Source: an uncultured Myxococcales bacterium (GTDB lineage: Bacteria; Myxococcota_A; UBA9042). From it: 64,000 nucleotides of DNA. The notes beneath the pieces were generated by a model that was given only the letters and a program-made list of their open reading frames with translations, did no database searches and had not been told where the DNA came from. Every line of letters starts with the position of its first letter. The first letter of the stretch is position 1. Shown here piece by piece: positions 37,601-47,300 of the stretch. The stretch spans positions 62,001 through 126,000 of the forward strand of contig CAIYBN010000008.1 in assembly GCA_903924465.1 (NCBI GenBank). The letters are read 5' to 3'. Position numbers and translations under genes: made by a program.

Positions 37601-38055
37601 CGCACGGCGAAATGGAAGGCAAGCAGGAGGCCGATTTGGTCGCCCTCGCGCTCAATCCCGACATCACCAAGCGTTCGCGCGGCGTGATGGAAAAGTGCAG
37701 CTTCTGCATCCAGCGGATTCAGGACGTGAAGGCGCTGGCCTCGCGGGAAGGGCGCGTCGACGTGAGCGGCAATGGCCAGATTTGCAAGCCGGACGAGGTC
37801 AAGACCGCGTGCCAGCAGTCCTGCCCGGCGGAAGCGATCACGTTTGGCGACATGAACGCCGCCAGTCAGGTCAAGAAGCAGTACGACGATCCGCGCAATT
37901 ACTCGGCGCTGGTCGAAGTCGGCACGCAGCCGGCGGTGACGTACATGACCAAGGTGCGCCATTCGGATCGGCCGCGTGCGCCGAAGCGCGTGCACCACGG
38001 CGAGAAGAACGAACACGGTACCGACAAGAAGGCGCCCGAAAAGGCGGAGGGTTAA
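34618..38055 (+). CDS. actB: alternative complex III subunit ActB, fused molybdopterin-oxidoreductase-like and iron-sulfur protein
   Basis: 1145 residues with TGGAGG upstream of the ATG. After a 73-residue N-region comes a twin-arginine motif (LQRRDFMKVVG, Arg74-Arg75) and an AAASVSAC stretch, so export is by Tat. Residues ~100-820 are the ActB1 part, related to molybdopterin oxidoreductases; it keeps a CxxCxxxC...C set (CRTCSAGC, then VC 27 residues on). Residues ~850-1110 are the ActB2 ferredoxin-like part, with CTGCGACVVSC, CQQCDNAPCETVC, CIGTRYCANNC and CSFC plus a distal CKPDEVKTACQQSCP. It passes electrons from quinol at ActC towards the haem subunits. Confidence 0.93.
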   Translation: MDRNRDHAADNHETSHKAVASLAISNALSATQKNVKKRRFVSVEELMRDASVEALREQELGQVPVVGDGSELQRRDFMKVVGATFAAASVSACARLPERYARPYVQKPEETTPGRASWYATACRTCSAGCGLLVKSRDGRPIKVEGNAEHPVSRGGVCAAGQAGVLDLYDGDRLRGPTVAGAPVKWDALDAEVAKQLAPYATNGKALAIVTPTASGPASRAAIAALQKKFPGARHVVYEAEDIGAIAAAHALTHSKKAVPGLHFDRAELVISFGADYLGTWLQPAAFTKQWSTTRAVSLDKKTMSRTVQIETRLSLTGSNADERLRILPSEQRNLVLALAAKIAAATGVDLGVTASAGDKSAVIDKLAKELLANKGKSLVVTDAEDLAVQGAVAFINEQLGNYGKTLDLNSHLQSNGADAAAIDKLLADVKSGAVTGLILAGVNPVYDSVTPGAWADAIKKATVSIALSQRADETAKLCKLVAASNHALESWGDLETVTGTLTVQQPLVNPLFDTRQVEDSLLLWAGVQVAGKPATFLPFLQETWQQQVAIRAGKPVDFIKFWDKSVHDGYVVVGRELVVLPGGPAEIAPPQDRKRDADPNMLDLLPAVAGAADASPVAAPHDVSPVGLPVAVTPEAKLEAPPPPLYTLDGVKKALATPAGKIAGDGKFELLLFPTVALRNGQQANNPFLHEMPDPITKSTWGNYACLSPKTAAAMGVGSSDVVAIKAGGVTVELPVVLSPGLHDNAVALPLGFGRTAAGKIGDGLGKDVRVLAPQGGAVKADVTKTGAVDPVAFSQVHHSYEHRDSVRETSFDEWAEDPKAGNETLEESMHDPGKRDKRITRSIWNRHEYPGHKWGMAIDLNKCTGCGACVVSCNIENNVPVVGKSEVLLRREMHWMRIDRYFSERGPAPIDGQDWDSTKDDLLALADNPEVVHMPMLCQQCDNAPCETVCPVLATVHSSEGLNSQAYNRCIGTRYCANNCPYKVRRFNWFNYPHGEMEGKQEADLVALALNPDITKRSRGVMEKCSFCIQRIQDVKALASREGRVDVSGNGQICKPDEVKTACQQSCPAEAITFGDMNAASQVKKQYDDPRNYSALVEVGTQPAVTYMTKVRHSDRPRAPKRVHHGEKNEHGTDKKAPEKAEG

Positions 38056-38058
38056 TCC

Positions 38059-39438
38059 ATGTCCTCGCATACCTCACATTTGCGCGAACCGCTGGTGACC
38101 GGCAATCCGGCATTGGCGCAGATTACGGAAGACATTGTCGGACCGCTGGAGCGTCCGCCGACCAAGCTGTGGCTGGCCGGATTTGCCGTGGCGGTGGCGG
38201 TGCTGGGCTTGTGGCTCGTGGCGGTCAGCTACGAAATCTACAACGGCATCGGCACTTGGGGCTTGAACAAGACGATCGGCTGGGGCTTTGACATCACCAA
38301 CTTCGTGTTCTGGGTCGGTATTGGTCACGCTGGCACGCTGATCTCGGCAATTTTGTTCCTGTTTCGTCAGAAGTGGCGCACCTCGATCAACCGTTCCGCC
38401 GAAGCCATGACGCTGTTCGCGGTCATCTGCGCCGCGACCTTTCCGCTCATCCACATGGGCCGTCCCTGGTTCGGCATGATCTGGGTTGCACCTTATCCGA
38501 ACCTGCGCGGTCCGCTGTGGGTGAATTTCCGCTCGCCGCTGCTGTGGGACGTGTTCGCGATTTCGACCTACTTCACCATCTCCGCGGTCTTTTGGTTTGT
38601 CGGCCTCGTGCCCGATCTCGCCACCGTGCGCGACCGCGCGACCACGCGCATTCGCAAGACGATCTACGGCGCGCTGTCCCTGGGCTGGAACGGCTCGAAC
38701 AAGAACTGGTCCAACTACGAGACCGCGTACATGGTCCTCGCCGGCCTGTCGGCGCCGCTCGTGCTTTCCGTGCACACCATCGTCTCCATGGACTTCGCGA
38801 CGTCCGTTATTCCCGGCTGGCACACGACGATCTTCCCGCCGTACTTCGTCGCCGGCGCGATCTTCTCCGGCTTTGCGATGGTGCTGACGCTGCTGGTCGT
38901 GGCCCGCAAGGTCATGAAACTTGAGCACATGATCACGATCCATCACCTGGAGAACATGTGCAAGGTCATCGTCGCCACCGGCATGATGGTCGGCCTCGCC
39001 TACGCGACGGAATTCCTCATCGGCTGGTACTCCGGCAGCAACTACGAGGGCTACACGTTCTTCAGCAACCGTGCCACCGGGCCGATGTCCTGGGCCTACT
39101 GGATCATGGTCAGCTGCAACGTCATCAGCCCGCAGGTCTTCTGGTTCAAGAAGATGCGCACCACGCCGTGGATCATCTTCGTCATGTCCATCATCGTCAA
39201 CATCGGCATGTGGTTCGAGCGCTTCGTCATCATCGTGACGTCGTTGCACCGCGACTACTTGCCGTCGTCGTGGGCCATGTACTCGCCGACGTGGGTTGAA
39301 TACACCACGTTTATCGGCACTTTTGGTCTGTTCTTCACGCTCTTCCTGCTCTTCACCCGCGTGGCGCCCGTTGTGGCGATCGGCGAGGTGAAAGCGGTCG
39401 CGCGCTGGGCTCAAAAAGGTACCGCTCACGGCCACTGA
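38059..39438 (+). CDS. actC: alternative complex III subunit ActC, NrfD/PsrC-like quinol-binding membrane protein
   Basis: 459 residues, 3 nt after actB. Polytopic, with about ten hydrophobic helices (for example [58 protein letters not shown]). It belongs to the NrfD/PsrC family; the conserved [18 protein letters not shown] segment and the [19 protein letters not shown] helix end are typical of ActC, with histidines proposed to take part in quinol oxidation. It is the main quinol-oxidising subunit of the complex. The stop TGA overlaps the actD ATG (ACTGATGG), pointing to translational coupling. Confidence 0.93.
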   Translation: MSSHTSHLREPLVTGNPALAQITEDIVGPLERPPTKLWLAGFAVAVAVLGLWLVAVSYEIYNGIGTWGLNKTIGWGFDITNFVFWVGIGHAGTLISAILFLFRQKWRTSINRSAEAMTLFAVICAATFPLIHMGRPWFGMIWVAPYPNLRGPLWVNFRSPLLWDVFAISTYFTISAVFWFVGLVPDLATVRDRATTRIRKTIYGALSLGWNGSNKNWSNYETAYMVLAGLSAPLVLSVHTIVSMDFATSVIPGWHTTIFPPYFVAGAIFSGFAMVLTLLVVARKVMKLEHMITIHHLENMCKVIVATGMMVGLAYATEFLIGWYSGSNYEGYTFFSNRATGPMSWAYWIMVSCNVISPQVFWFKKMRTTPWIIFVMSIIVNIGMWFERFVIIVTSLHRDYLPSSWAMYSPTWVEYTTFIGTFGLFFTLFLLFTRVAPVVAIGEVKAVARWAQKGTAHGH

Positions 39439-40034
39439 TGGCCCACTACCTGACTGACTGGAGCAAGGCTGCCATGCACGCCCAACCCAAAGAACTGAGC
39501 ACATTCCTGGTCGGGATCTTCACGGAAGAAGATCAGATCATGGCTGTCACCCAAGCCGCGACGGACGCGGGACTGCCGGTCCACGACACGTTCACGCCCT
39601 ATGCCGTGCACGGTCTGGACCACGCACAGAAGCTGCCCCGCTCCAAGGTCACCTTCGTGGCGTTTTTCGGCGGGATGTGCGGTTTCATGACCGCGGGCCT
39701 GCTGCAGATCTACACGCAGGGCATTGCGACGCCCTTGCTGTCCGGCTGGCCGCTCATCATCGGTGGCAAACCCTTCCTGCCGTTCCCGGCGTTCGTGCCG
39801 GTATTCTTTGAGCTGACGGTGCTGCTCGCTGGCCTGTCCGCGGCGTTTGGCATGTTCGCGATCAACGGCCTGTTCCCCGGCAAGAAGGCCAGGCTGCTGA
39901 TCGACGGCGTGACCAACGACCGGTTTGCCATCGCCATCGATCCCCAGGGCAAGAATTACGACGAGGCCAAAGTGCGCGCGCTGTTTGCCGCGCACTTCGC
40001 TGCCGAGGTTGCTTTCATCGGAGAGAGCGCATGA
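39438..40034 (+). CDS. actD: alternative complex III subunit ActD (DUF3341)
   Basis: 198 residues if started at the ATG overlapping the actC stop. An internal ATG at 39474 with GGAG upstream is equally plausible and would remove 12 residues. DUF3341 signature: VGIFTEEDQIM..., AGLPVHDTFTPYAVHGLDH and LPRSKVTFVAFFGG. Two transmembrane helices follow (VTFVAFFGGMCGFMTAGLLQ and AFVPVFFELTVLLAGLSAAFG). ActD is a small structural membrane subunit of alternative complex III. Its stop overlaps the actE start (ATGA). Confidence 0.9.
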   Translation: MAHYLTDWSKAAMHAQPKELSTFLVGIFTEEDQIMAVTQAATDAGLPVHDTFTPYAVHGLDHAQKLPRSKVTFVAFFGGMCGFMTAGLLQIYTQGIATPLLSGWPLIIGGKPFLPFPAFVPVFFELTVLLAGLSAAFGMFAINGLFPGKKARLLIDGVTNDRFAIAIDPQGKNYDEAKVRALFAAHFAAEVAFIGESA

Positions 40035-40636
40035 ACACCGCGTTCGCAATGCACAATAAGCTGACCGGGCTCGCGCTGGTCGTCCTTGGTGCCAGCATGC
40101 TGTCCGGTTGTCGCGTGGAGCGGCAGCCGAACTACGAATGGCTGCCGTGGCTGAACCACATGTTCTTCAGTTCGGCTGCGGAGACCAACACCGCCAGCAC
40201 GATCTTCAAGAACAAGCTGACCAACCAAGTCCCGCCGGCCGGCACGATTCCGCGTGGCTTTACGCCGCTGCACTTCACGGCGGACGACGCGGGTCGCACC
40301 TTGGCGGGTGAGCAACTGGTCAATCCGGAGAAGCCCACGCCGGAGACGCTGGCGCGCGGCAAAGTCGTGTTCCAGACGTTCTGCACGCCGTGCCACGGTA
40401 CGGTCGGAGCGGGCGATGGCCCGGTCTCCAAGCGCGGCATGCCGGGATTTCCGATCGGTGGCGCCGCGAACAATGCCGCCAAGTGGCCCGACGGCTACTT
40501 GTTTCACATCGTCAGCTACGGCCGCGGCGTGATGCCGTCGTATGCCAGTCAAATCAAACAGGAAGATCGCTGGAAGGCGATTCTCTACCTGCGCCAGCTG
40601 CAACAGACCGCCGCCCAGCCGGCGACCACCCCGTAA
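40031..40636 (+). CDS. actE: alternative complex III subunit ActE, monohaem cytochrome c lipoprotein
   Basis: 201 residues. The signal ends in the lipobox MLSGC. One class I haem motif CTPCH (near residue 118), followed by the GDGPVSKRGMPGFPIGG loop, and a probable axial Met in GVMPSYASQI. The N-terminal RVERQPNYEWLPWLNHMFFSSA segment resembles the ActE conserved 'QPKYxPLxxSxFF' region. Probable electron exit subunit, handing electrons to a cytochrome c oxidase or soluble cytochrome. Overlaps actD by 4 nt. Confidence 0.9.
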   Translation: MNTAFAMHNKLTGLALVVLGASMLSGCRVERQPNYEWLPWLNHMFFSSAAETNTASTIFKNKLTNQVPPAGTIPRGFTPLHFTADDAGRTLAGEQLVNPEKPTPETLARGKVVFQTFCTPCHGTVGAGDGPVSKRGMPGFPIGGAANNAAKWPDGYLFHIVSYGRGVMPSYASQIKQEDRWKAILYLRQLQQTAAQPATTP

Positions 40637-40696
40637 TCGCCCTGGATTCTGCCGTCCGCGGGCCGCACAAAGGCCGCGACCTAGAAGAGGTATCTC

Positions 40697-41932
40697 GTGA
40701 GCGCACACACTGAACCTGCGGAAGACGTGCTCCAGCCGACCACGTTCACCATGCCCGCCAAGCTCCGCGCGTTGGCGTTGGGTCTTTTGGTCGGCGGCGG
40801 CGCGCTGTTTGCCTACGCCCTGTCCAGCGAAGCCTGGCGGGCGTGGTCCGCTGGGCTTGTGGCGGCGTACTACTTTTTGTCCATCGCGCTCGGCGCCTCG
40901 GTCATCGTCGCGATCATGCACGTGACCAAGGCCGGCTGGGGCGTCGTCATTCGTCGCGTGCCGGAAGCGATGATGGCCTACTTGCCGGTCGCGCTGCTCA
41001 CGATGCTGGCCGTGTGTGGCTTCGGCATGAAGTCGCTGTACGAATGGAGCCACCCGGACATCGTCGCCGAAGACCACCTGCTTCAGCACAAGGCCGTGCT
41101 TTTGAATCCGACCGGGTTTCTGACGCGTCTGGTCGTCATCATTGGCGTCTGGTCGCTGCTGACGTTTTTCATCCGCAAGCGCTCCATCACCCAGGACAGC
41201 GATGGCGACGTCAAGCACACCCAGCGCAACCTGCTGTTCTCGGTCATCTACATCATCTTCATGGGCATGACGCTGACGCTCGGCGCGCTCGACTGGCTGA
41301 TGAGCCTGGAGCCGCACTGGTTCTCCACCATGTTCGGCGTCTACCAGTTCTCCGGTGCGCACGCGGCGGGTATGGCGGCGATTCTGCTGATCACCGTTGC
41401 GCTGATGAAGGCCGGCCTGCTGCCGCACGTCAACGAGAATCACCTGCACGACATCGGCAAGTTCATGTTCGGCCTGTCGACGTTCTGGGCGTACATCTGG
41501 ATCGGCCAGTTCCTGCTGATTTGGTATGCCAATATTCCTGAAGAAACGGGCTATTTCATCATCCGCCAGGACACTGGCTGGCTGTGCTTGTGGGCCACGA
41601 ACCTGCTCATCAACTGGACGATTCCGTTCTTCGTGCTGTTGCCGCGGCCCAACAAGCGCAATCCGAAGATTCTCGTCGCGGTGGCGATCCTGATGCTGTG
41701 CGGCCATTGGCTGGATGTGTATCTGCAAGTCCTGCCGGCGACGTCGCACTTTGCCGCTGAGATGGGCACGCTGACCAGCGGTCGTGGCCCGTATTTCGGT
41801 CTGCCGGAGATCGGTGCGACCGCGGCGGTGGCGGGCCTGTTCCTGCTGACGGTCATGACGTTCCTCGGCAAAGCGTCGCTGTTGCCGGCCAAGGATCCGT
41901 ACCTGTCGGAGAGCTTGCACCACCACCAGTAG
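40697..41932 (+). CDS. actF: alternative complex III subunit ActF, NrfD-like membrane protein
   Basis: 411 residues with a GTG start preceded by AGAAGAGG. Polytopic with about ten helices and homologous in fold to ActC. Typical ActF landmarks include LGALDWLMSLEPHWFSTMFGVYQF, the ENHLHDIGKFMFGLSTFWAYIWIGQFLLIWYANIPEE region and a conserved RPNKRNPK turn. ActF completes the membrane core and, in characterised complexes, may provide a proton path. It is the last act gene here; cytochrome oxidase genes, which often follow in other genomes, are not in the window. Confidence 0.92.
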   Translation: MSAHTEPAEDVLQPTTFTMPAKLRALALGLLVGGGALFAYALSSEAWRAWSAGLVAAYYFLSIALGASVIVAIMHVTKAGWGVVIRRVPEAMMAYLPVALLTMLAVCGFGMKSLYEWSHPDIVAEDHLLQHKAVLLNPTGFLTRLVVIIGVWSLLTFFIRKRSITQDSDGDVKHTQRNLLFSVIYIIFMGMTLTLGALDWLMSLEPHWFSTMFGVYQFSGAHAAGMAAILLITVALMKAGLLPHVNENHLHDIGKFMFGLSTFWAYIWIGQFLLIWYANIPEETGYFIIRQDTGWLCLWATNLLINWTIPFFVLLPRPNKRNPKILVAVAILMLCGHWLDVYLQVLPATSHFAAEMGTLTSGRGPYFGLPEIGATAAVAGLFLLTVMTFLGKASLLPAKDPYLSESLHHHQ

Positions 41933-41956
41933 GCGCATGCCGCGCACCGCGCGATT

Positions 41957-41985
41957 TTGCCAACCGATCGCCCGCGCGGCATACT
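41957..41985 (+). promoter_or_regulatory. putative sigma-70-type promoter, leaderless arrangement, for the PEGA/beta-barrel protein gene
   Basis: TTGCCA (41957-41962), 17-nt spacer, CATACT (41980-41985), then 7 nt (GCGGGCG) to the ATG at 41993. The expected start of transcription coincides with the ATG, and no Shine-Dalgarno sequence lies before it. Confidence 0.45.
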
Positions 41986-41992
41986 GCGGGCG

Positions 41993-43906
41993 ATGAAGTG
42001 GCCGCTCGCCAGCCTTGTCGTTCTGATCACATCGGTTGCGGCCGTTGTGTACGCCACGCCGTCGTTGGCGGCGCCGCTGACGGCGACCAAACACGCGGAA
42101 GAACTCAACGCCCAGGCCAAGCAAGCGTTTCACGATGGCCAGTTTGATCAAGCAGCGGACTTGTTCATGCAGGTCTATGACCTCGCCAAGACGCCGAACG
42201 CCGTGTTCAACGCCGCGCGCGCGCGGGAACAGGCGAAGAAGTTGCCGGAAGCGCGGGCGCTGCTGGAACTCTACCTGAAGATCGAGAAGACACCGGCGGG
42301 ATTGGCCGACGGGCAGTCGCATCTGGCCGCCATCGACGCGGCCGTTGCGGCCCAAGCCCAGGCGGATGCAGAAGCGCGCAAGAAAGCCGAAACAGCGGCG
42401 GCAGAAGTGGCCAAACAGGCTGAAGCGTCGCGGCTTGAGTTGGAGCGCCAAAGGGCGGAAAAGGCCAAGGCAGATGCGGAGAAAGCGCGTCTGGAAGCGC
42501 TGCGCCGGAACACGGAAGGCGTGGCGATTCTGCCGCCAGCCGGAACGACCGGCGAGGACACGGAAAAAGTTGCGCGTGAGGTTCAGGCGGCGGTGCTGCG
42601 CGAGGCGTTGGACGCGGCGGTTGGCAACGTGGTTCCGGCCACGGATTACCTGCGCGCCGAGCAGAGTCGCGCCGCGGTCGGCATGGGCGCAACGTGTGAT
42701 TTTCGCTGCCGTCTGGAAGTCGCGCGTGGCATGGGCGCGGCCTACGCTGTGACGACGACCTTGCGTCAGGATGGCAAGGACCTGCGCGTTCGACTGGTGC
42801 TCTGGCAGACCAGCGATGCCGCGGAACTGGCGGCTGTCGAGGCTGCGGGTTTGACGTTTGCCGGCGTGTCGACCCGCGGTCAGCGTATGGCGGGTGATTT
42901 GTTCAACGCCATCCGCAAGTTGACCTTGACGCCGTTGCCGCTGCCGGCGGGCGTGACTTCCCTTGATCCAGCAACGGTCGCGCTGACCAGCGATCCGCCT
43001 GGCGCCTTGGCTACGGTCGATGAATTGGATGTGGGACCGACGCCGCTGACCTTGCATGTGGTGGCAGGCACGCACCGGCTTCGCCTGTCACATCCCGGTT
43101 TTCACCCACGCGCGGGCGCGCTCACGGTGGCGAATCGTCCGCACAGGCTGGCCGTGACGCTGCCGGCGCAACTCCCGCCGGAGACGCTACCCGCGCCGCC
43201 GCCCGCGGTCGCGGTTGCGCCTGTGGCCGTCGTGGCGCCTGTGGCTGTTCCAGTCGCGGCAGTCGCCGCAGAAACCCCGCCTCCCGCGCAAAAAGCGCCA
43301 GAGCCCAAGAAGGCCGAAAAGCAACCAGAAACCGTGGCACCGCGTGAGGACGCCGAGGCGGCCAAATCGGTTGCGCCTGCGAAAGGCGGCAGCGGCTTCG
43401 TCTGGGGCGTCGTGCCGCTTTTGGAAGGTGGCCTTGCCCTGGTGAATGACGCCAGTCAGCAGACAAACGCCGACGTGAATTGGGGTGCTGGCGGATTTGT
43501 GCACATGAGCAGCGCTGCAGAGGATGAAGTGCCCCTCGCCTCCTGGGTCGTCGGTGCCCGCTACCAGAAATACGCCGGGATGCTGACGCCCAACGATCCG
43601 CCGGCCGCCAAGCCGGGAGGCGTTGCCGTCTGGACTGGAGTCCTGTTTCCACGTCTCGCCGGCCTGTGTTTGTCCCTCAACTACAACCACGTCAACGTCC
43701 ACAGCGGCCAGCCAAGCTTTGACTATTTCACCGGCCAAGTGCGGCTCATGACCGGCAAAGGCCTGTTCTACTACAGCATTGGCGCCGATCTGATGCTGAA
43801 ATCGCTGCGGCCCGTCGCCGAGTACGATGACATCCAGGCAGGGCCACTGGCGCGGATTACCTTGGAAATTGGCCTGAATTTTGGCGGCACGCCGCTCTCC
43901 AAATAG
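41993..43906 (+). CDS. PEGA-domain envelope protein with coiled coil and C-terminal barrel-like domain
   Basis: 637 residues from the ATG at 41993, giving the signal peptide WPLASLVVLITSVAAVVYATPSLA. A TPR-like segment (about 30-115) leads into an Ala/Glu/Lys/Arg coiled coil (115-185). Then comes an alpha/beta domain opening VAILPPAG (185-320), reminiscent of CsgG/TolB-like N-terminal folds, and a PEGA domain (VALTSDPPGALATVDELDVG, near 330-395). A Pro/Ala/Val linker follows. The last ~170 residues are rich in Gly and aromatics with alternating strands ending in LEIGLNFGGTPLSK, like a small outer-membrane barrel. Possibly links periplasm and outer membrane. The PAAR gene follows 16 nt later. 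Confidence 0.7.
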   Translation: MKWPLASLVVLITSVAAVVYATPSLAAPLTATKHAEELNAQAKQAFHDGQFDQAADLFMQVYDLAKTPNAVFNAARAREQAKKLPEARALLELYLKIEKTPAGLADGQSHLAAIDAAVAAQAQADAEARKKAETAAAEVAKQAEASRLELERQRAEKAKADAEKARLEALRRNTEGVAILPPAGTTGEDTEKVAREVQAAVLREALDAAVGNVVPATDYLRAEQSRAAVGMGATCDFRCRLEVARGMGAAYAVTTTLRQDGKDLRVRLVLWQTSDAAELAAVEAAGLTFAGVSTRGQRMAGDLFNAIRKLTLTPLPLPAGVTSLDPATVALTSDPPGALATVDELDVGPTPLTLHVVAGTHRLRLSHPGFHPRAGALTVANRPHRLAVTLPAQLPPETLPAPPPAVAVAPVAVVAPVAVPVAAVAAETPPPAQKAPEPKKAEKQPETVAPREDAEAAKSVAPAKGGSGFVWGVVPLLEGGLALVNDASQQTNADVNWGAGGFVHMSSAAEDEVPLASWVVGARYQKYAGMLTPNDPPAAKPGGVAVWTGVLFPRLAGLCLSLNYNHVNVHSGQPSFDYFTGQVRLMTGKGLFYYSIGADLMLKSLRPVAEYDDIQAGPLARITLEIGLNFGGTPLSK

Positions 43907-43922
43907 GTCCAGCGGAGCTTCC

Positions 43923-44243
43923 ATGCCAGGGCAAGGCCGCTTGGGCGACAAATCCTCCGTTCCGTTCGACGCACACGGCTGCCCGGCATGCCCGCACTCC
44001 GCCATCGGTCCGGCGACGAGTGGCTCGCCCGACGTCCTGGTCAACGGCCGTCCGGCGGTGCGCGTCGGCGACAACGGCGTGCACGCGTCCTGCTGCGGCG
44101 GCAATACCTGGGTGGCCCAAGGAGGCTCCAGCACCGTCCAGATCAACGGCAAAGGCGCCCACCGTCTGGGCGACGCCGATCAGCATTGCGGTGGCATCGG
44201 CAGGCTCATCGAAGCGTCGGCCAACGTGATTGTTGGCGGTTGA
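43923..44243 (+). CDS. PAAR-domain protein
   Basis: 106 residues, GGAG upstream. The repeated pattern 'xVLVNGRPAVRVGD' and 'TVQINGKGAHRLGDADQHCGG' is the PAAR beta-repeat, with His/Cys residues (HGCPACPH, HASCC, DQHC) suited to the zinc site at the tip. PAAR proteins cap the VgrG spike of type VI secretion systems or similar contractile injection systems and are often encoded next to their cargo. No VgrG, sheath or tube gene is in this window, so it is an orphan here. Its stop (TGA) overlaps a possible ATG of the downstream gene (TGATGA). Confidence 0.85.
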   Translation: MPGQGRLGDKSSVPFDAHGCPACPHSAIGPATSGSPDVLVNGRPAVRVGDNGVHASCCGGNTWVAQGGSSTVQINGKGAHRLGDADQHCGGIGRLIEASANVIVGG

Positions 44244-44302
44244 TGATCCAGGCGAAACCAAACGGAGTCGCGGCGCGTCCCAAGGTGCAGAGGCCTTTTG
44301 GC

Positions 44303-47300
44303 ATGCGTCTTCTTCTCCTTCTGCTCCTGATGTTGCCCACGCCGGCTTGGGCCGACGAGCGCGACGTCCTGCGTCAGGCTGCGGCGCGTCTGCGGCGACC
44401 GCAGGGCCCGACGGCGCTTGTGGACGTGCTCGCGGCCGCGCGCACGCTGGGGGCAGTGCCACCGGCTGAATTGGTGCGGGCGCTCGCGCCGGCCGCGCAG
44501 AAATGGCTGAGCTCGGCCAAGACGCGCCACTCCGTTGTGACCGAATTCCTGACAGATCTCGTGGCTGAAGCGGCGCTGCGTTCGGGTGATGCCAGCGCGT
44601 TGGCGCGCTTTCGGGTGACCCAAGGCGTTGTCACGCAGTGGAGTTGGTTGGGGCCGTTTGGCGATGAACATGGCTCGGCGTTCGCTCGTCAGTCGCCCGT
44701 GGAGCGCGAAGCGCAGCGCATCGGCGCTGGCCAGACGCCGCCGCAGCCGAGCTGGCCGGGACGATCGACGCAGGTCTCGTGGCAGCCCGTCGCCGACGGC
44801 CTCGTGGGTCCAACCGGCCGCCTGCACGCCGACGAGTGGGTCGAGCAGCCCGACGATGCGATTCTCTTTCTCCAAGCCTGGATTCGACCGCGGCAGCCCG
44901 GGTTGGCGCAGGTGCGCGCGGGGGTCGTCGGCGCCGCGCGGCTGTATCTGGATGGCGTCGCGTTGGTGCAACTTCCAGAACATGCTGAACAATTTGGCCT
45001 CTCTGCGTCCGTGCCGGCCATGGCGGACGTGCCGCTGGCGACGGTTGCGTTGACGGCGGGCTGGCATCGGCTGCTGGTCAAGCTGGCGCCCGGTGCCGGC
45101 CGGCTGCCCGTGCGGATTGCCTGGACGGATGCCGCTGGTGCACCGCTGGCGCTGGACGTGCGCGCGGACCTGCCTGGTCCGGCTGAGTCCTTGGCACAGG
45201 CCCTGACGCCGACCGACGTCGAAGCCCACGAACCGCCGTGGCAGCCCGACGGTGCGGTGGGCTTGCATTGGCCGCTGGAGGGGCCGTTGCCCAAGCCGTC
45301 GCCACTGCCGATACTTGTGGCGCTGGGCTGGCACAGCTGGCCGCTGCACACGGACGTGATGGAGCGGCTGCTGGCGCTGGACGTCTCGGAGTTGCCGGCC
45401 GACGGCGATGTTGCAGTGGGTCACGCGCTTTTGGCCGGCGAGCTGGGCGACCGGATCGACCGGCTGCGGCTCTGGGCGGCTGTGCTGCCGGATGACGTCC
45501 AACTGCTGATGGCCCAAGCCACGGCACTGGACGCGATGGGCAAGACGCCGCTTGCGCACCGGCTGTGGCGGGACTGGACGGAACGCACGGGCCGGCTCCC
45601 GGAGGCGGAGTTCGTGCGCGGCTGTGTGCTCCGGTCCGCGCTGTGGACCCGACTGGGCGGCGACGCGGTGGCGACGGACCTGCTGGCCCAGTGCGCCACC
45701 CGCTGGCCCGATGCGCCGGAATTGTTGGAAGCCCGCATTCGCGACGCGGTGGCGCGCGACGATTTGGCCGGCGCGGTCGCGCTGCATCAACACCGGGCGA
45801 GACTGGAGCCCGGGCGGCTTGACGTGCAAATGAGTTTGCTGACGGCGCTGATCGACGCGGATCGACTCGCCGATGCCCAGGCGCTGGCAACCCGTCTTGC
45901 ACAGCAATTTCCGGCGCGGTCACGCGGTTGGGAGATCCTGGCGCGCCACGCGCTCGCCAGGAACCAGCCCGCCGAGGCGCTGAGCGACCTGGCCAAGCTG
46001 CCCAGCCATCTGGTGCGCGCCACGACGCTGGAATTGCAGGCCCGCGCGCTGGCGCAGACGCACGACCAACCCGAACAGGCGATCGCGGCCTTGAAGACGG
46101 CGATCGAGCGGGCGCCCGCGCGTGCGGACTTGCGCTGGCGGTTGGCGCAATTGCAGCCCGACGGGGAGTTCTTCACACCGTATCGCCGCGATCTGGCGGC
46201 GCTTGTGCACACGGAGCAAGCGTTGCCGCGCCCGTACGCCGCGGAGGATCGCCTGGTGCAGACGGTGATTCAGGGTGTGGGCAACGGCCAGCAAGCGCAG
46301 TACGAGGTGCTCGTGCGCTATCTTGGGCCGGGCTGCGAGGCGAACCAGTCGGTGGACATCGACTACGCGCCGACGCTGAGTCGCGTCGACGTGCTGCAGG
46401 CGGTGATTGTGCGCGAGGACGGGCGCATCGAGCCGTGCACGAACCAGACTGTCGACCAGTTTGGCGAAGATGCGTCCGGCATGTACTTTGACCTGGAGCG
46501 CATCACGCTGCATTTCAACAACCTGCGGCCCGGCGACGCGCTGGTCGTGGAGCATGTGGAGCGCGACTTGGCGCCGACGCCGTTTGGGCTGGTCTTTGGC
46601 GAGTTGCTGACGCTGGCTGATGTGCGACCGGTGCGCCAGACCGACGTGGTGGTGCTGCTGCCGGCGGGCACGCCAGTGCGCGCGCAGGTGGTCGATCCGC
46701 GACCGCACCAGCCGGCGATGCCGCAGATGGTGCAGCGTCAGGTGCAATCGGCGGACCGACATGACGGCGGCGCGTGGGACGAGTGGCGCCTGCAACTGGG
46801 GCCGCAGGCTGCGGTGGTCAGCGAGCACAACATGCCCGGGACGACCGACGTCATGCCGTACCTGCACGTCTCGACTTTTGCCAATTGGACCACGCTGAGC
46901 CAGTGGTGGAGCCAACTGGCGGCCGAGGCCATTGCGCCGCGCGGCACGGATCCGGTTGTTCACGCGGAAGCCCTGCGTCTGACCCAAGGGCTGACGACGG
47001 AGGAGGAAAAAGTCCGCGCGATCTTCGCTTTTGCGACCACACAGGTGCGGTATGTAGGTCTGGAATTTGGCATCCACAGCTTGAAGCCGCACGCGGTGCG
47101 CGAGGTGCTGCAGCGCGCATTCGGCGATTGCAAGGACAAAGCGACGCTGCTGGTGGCGCTGCTGGCTGAAGTGGGCATTGCTGCGGAAGTGGCGCTGGTG
47201 CGGACCGCGGACAACGGGCAGCTTCACGATTCCGTCGCCAGTCTGGGCGTGTTCAACCACGCCATCGCCTATGTGCCGAGCCTGAACTGGTGGCTGGACG

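Noticed and set aside
43923-44243. Type VI secretion locus
   Set aside because: Only the PAAR protein is present; no VgrG, Hcp, sheath, baseplate or ClpV gene was found in 64 kb.
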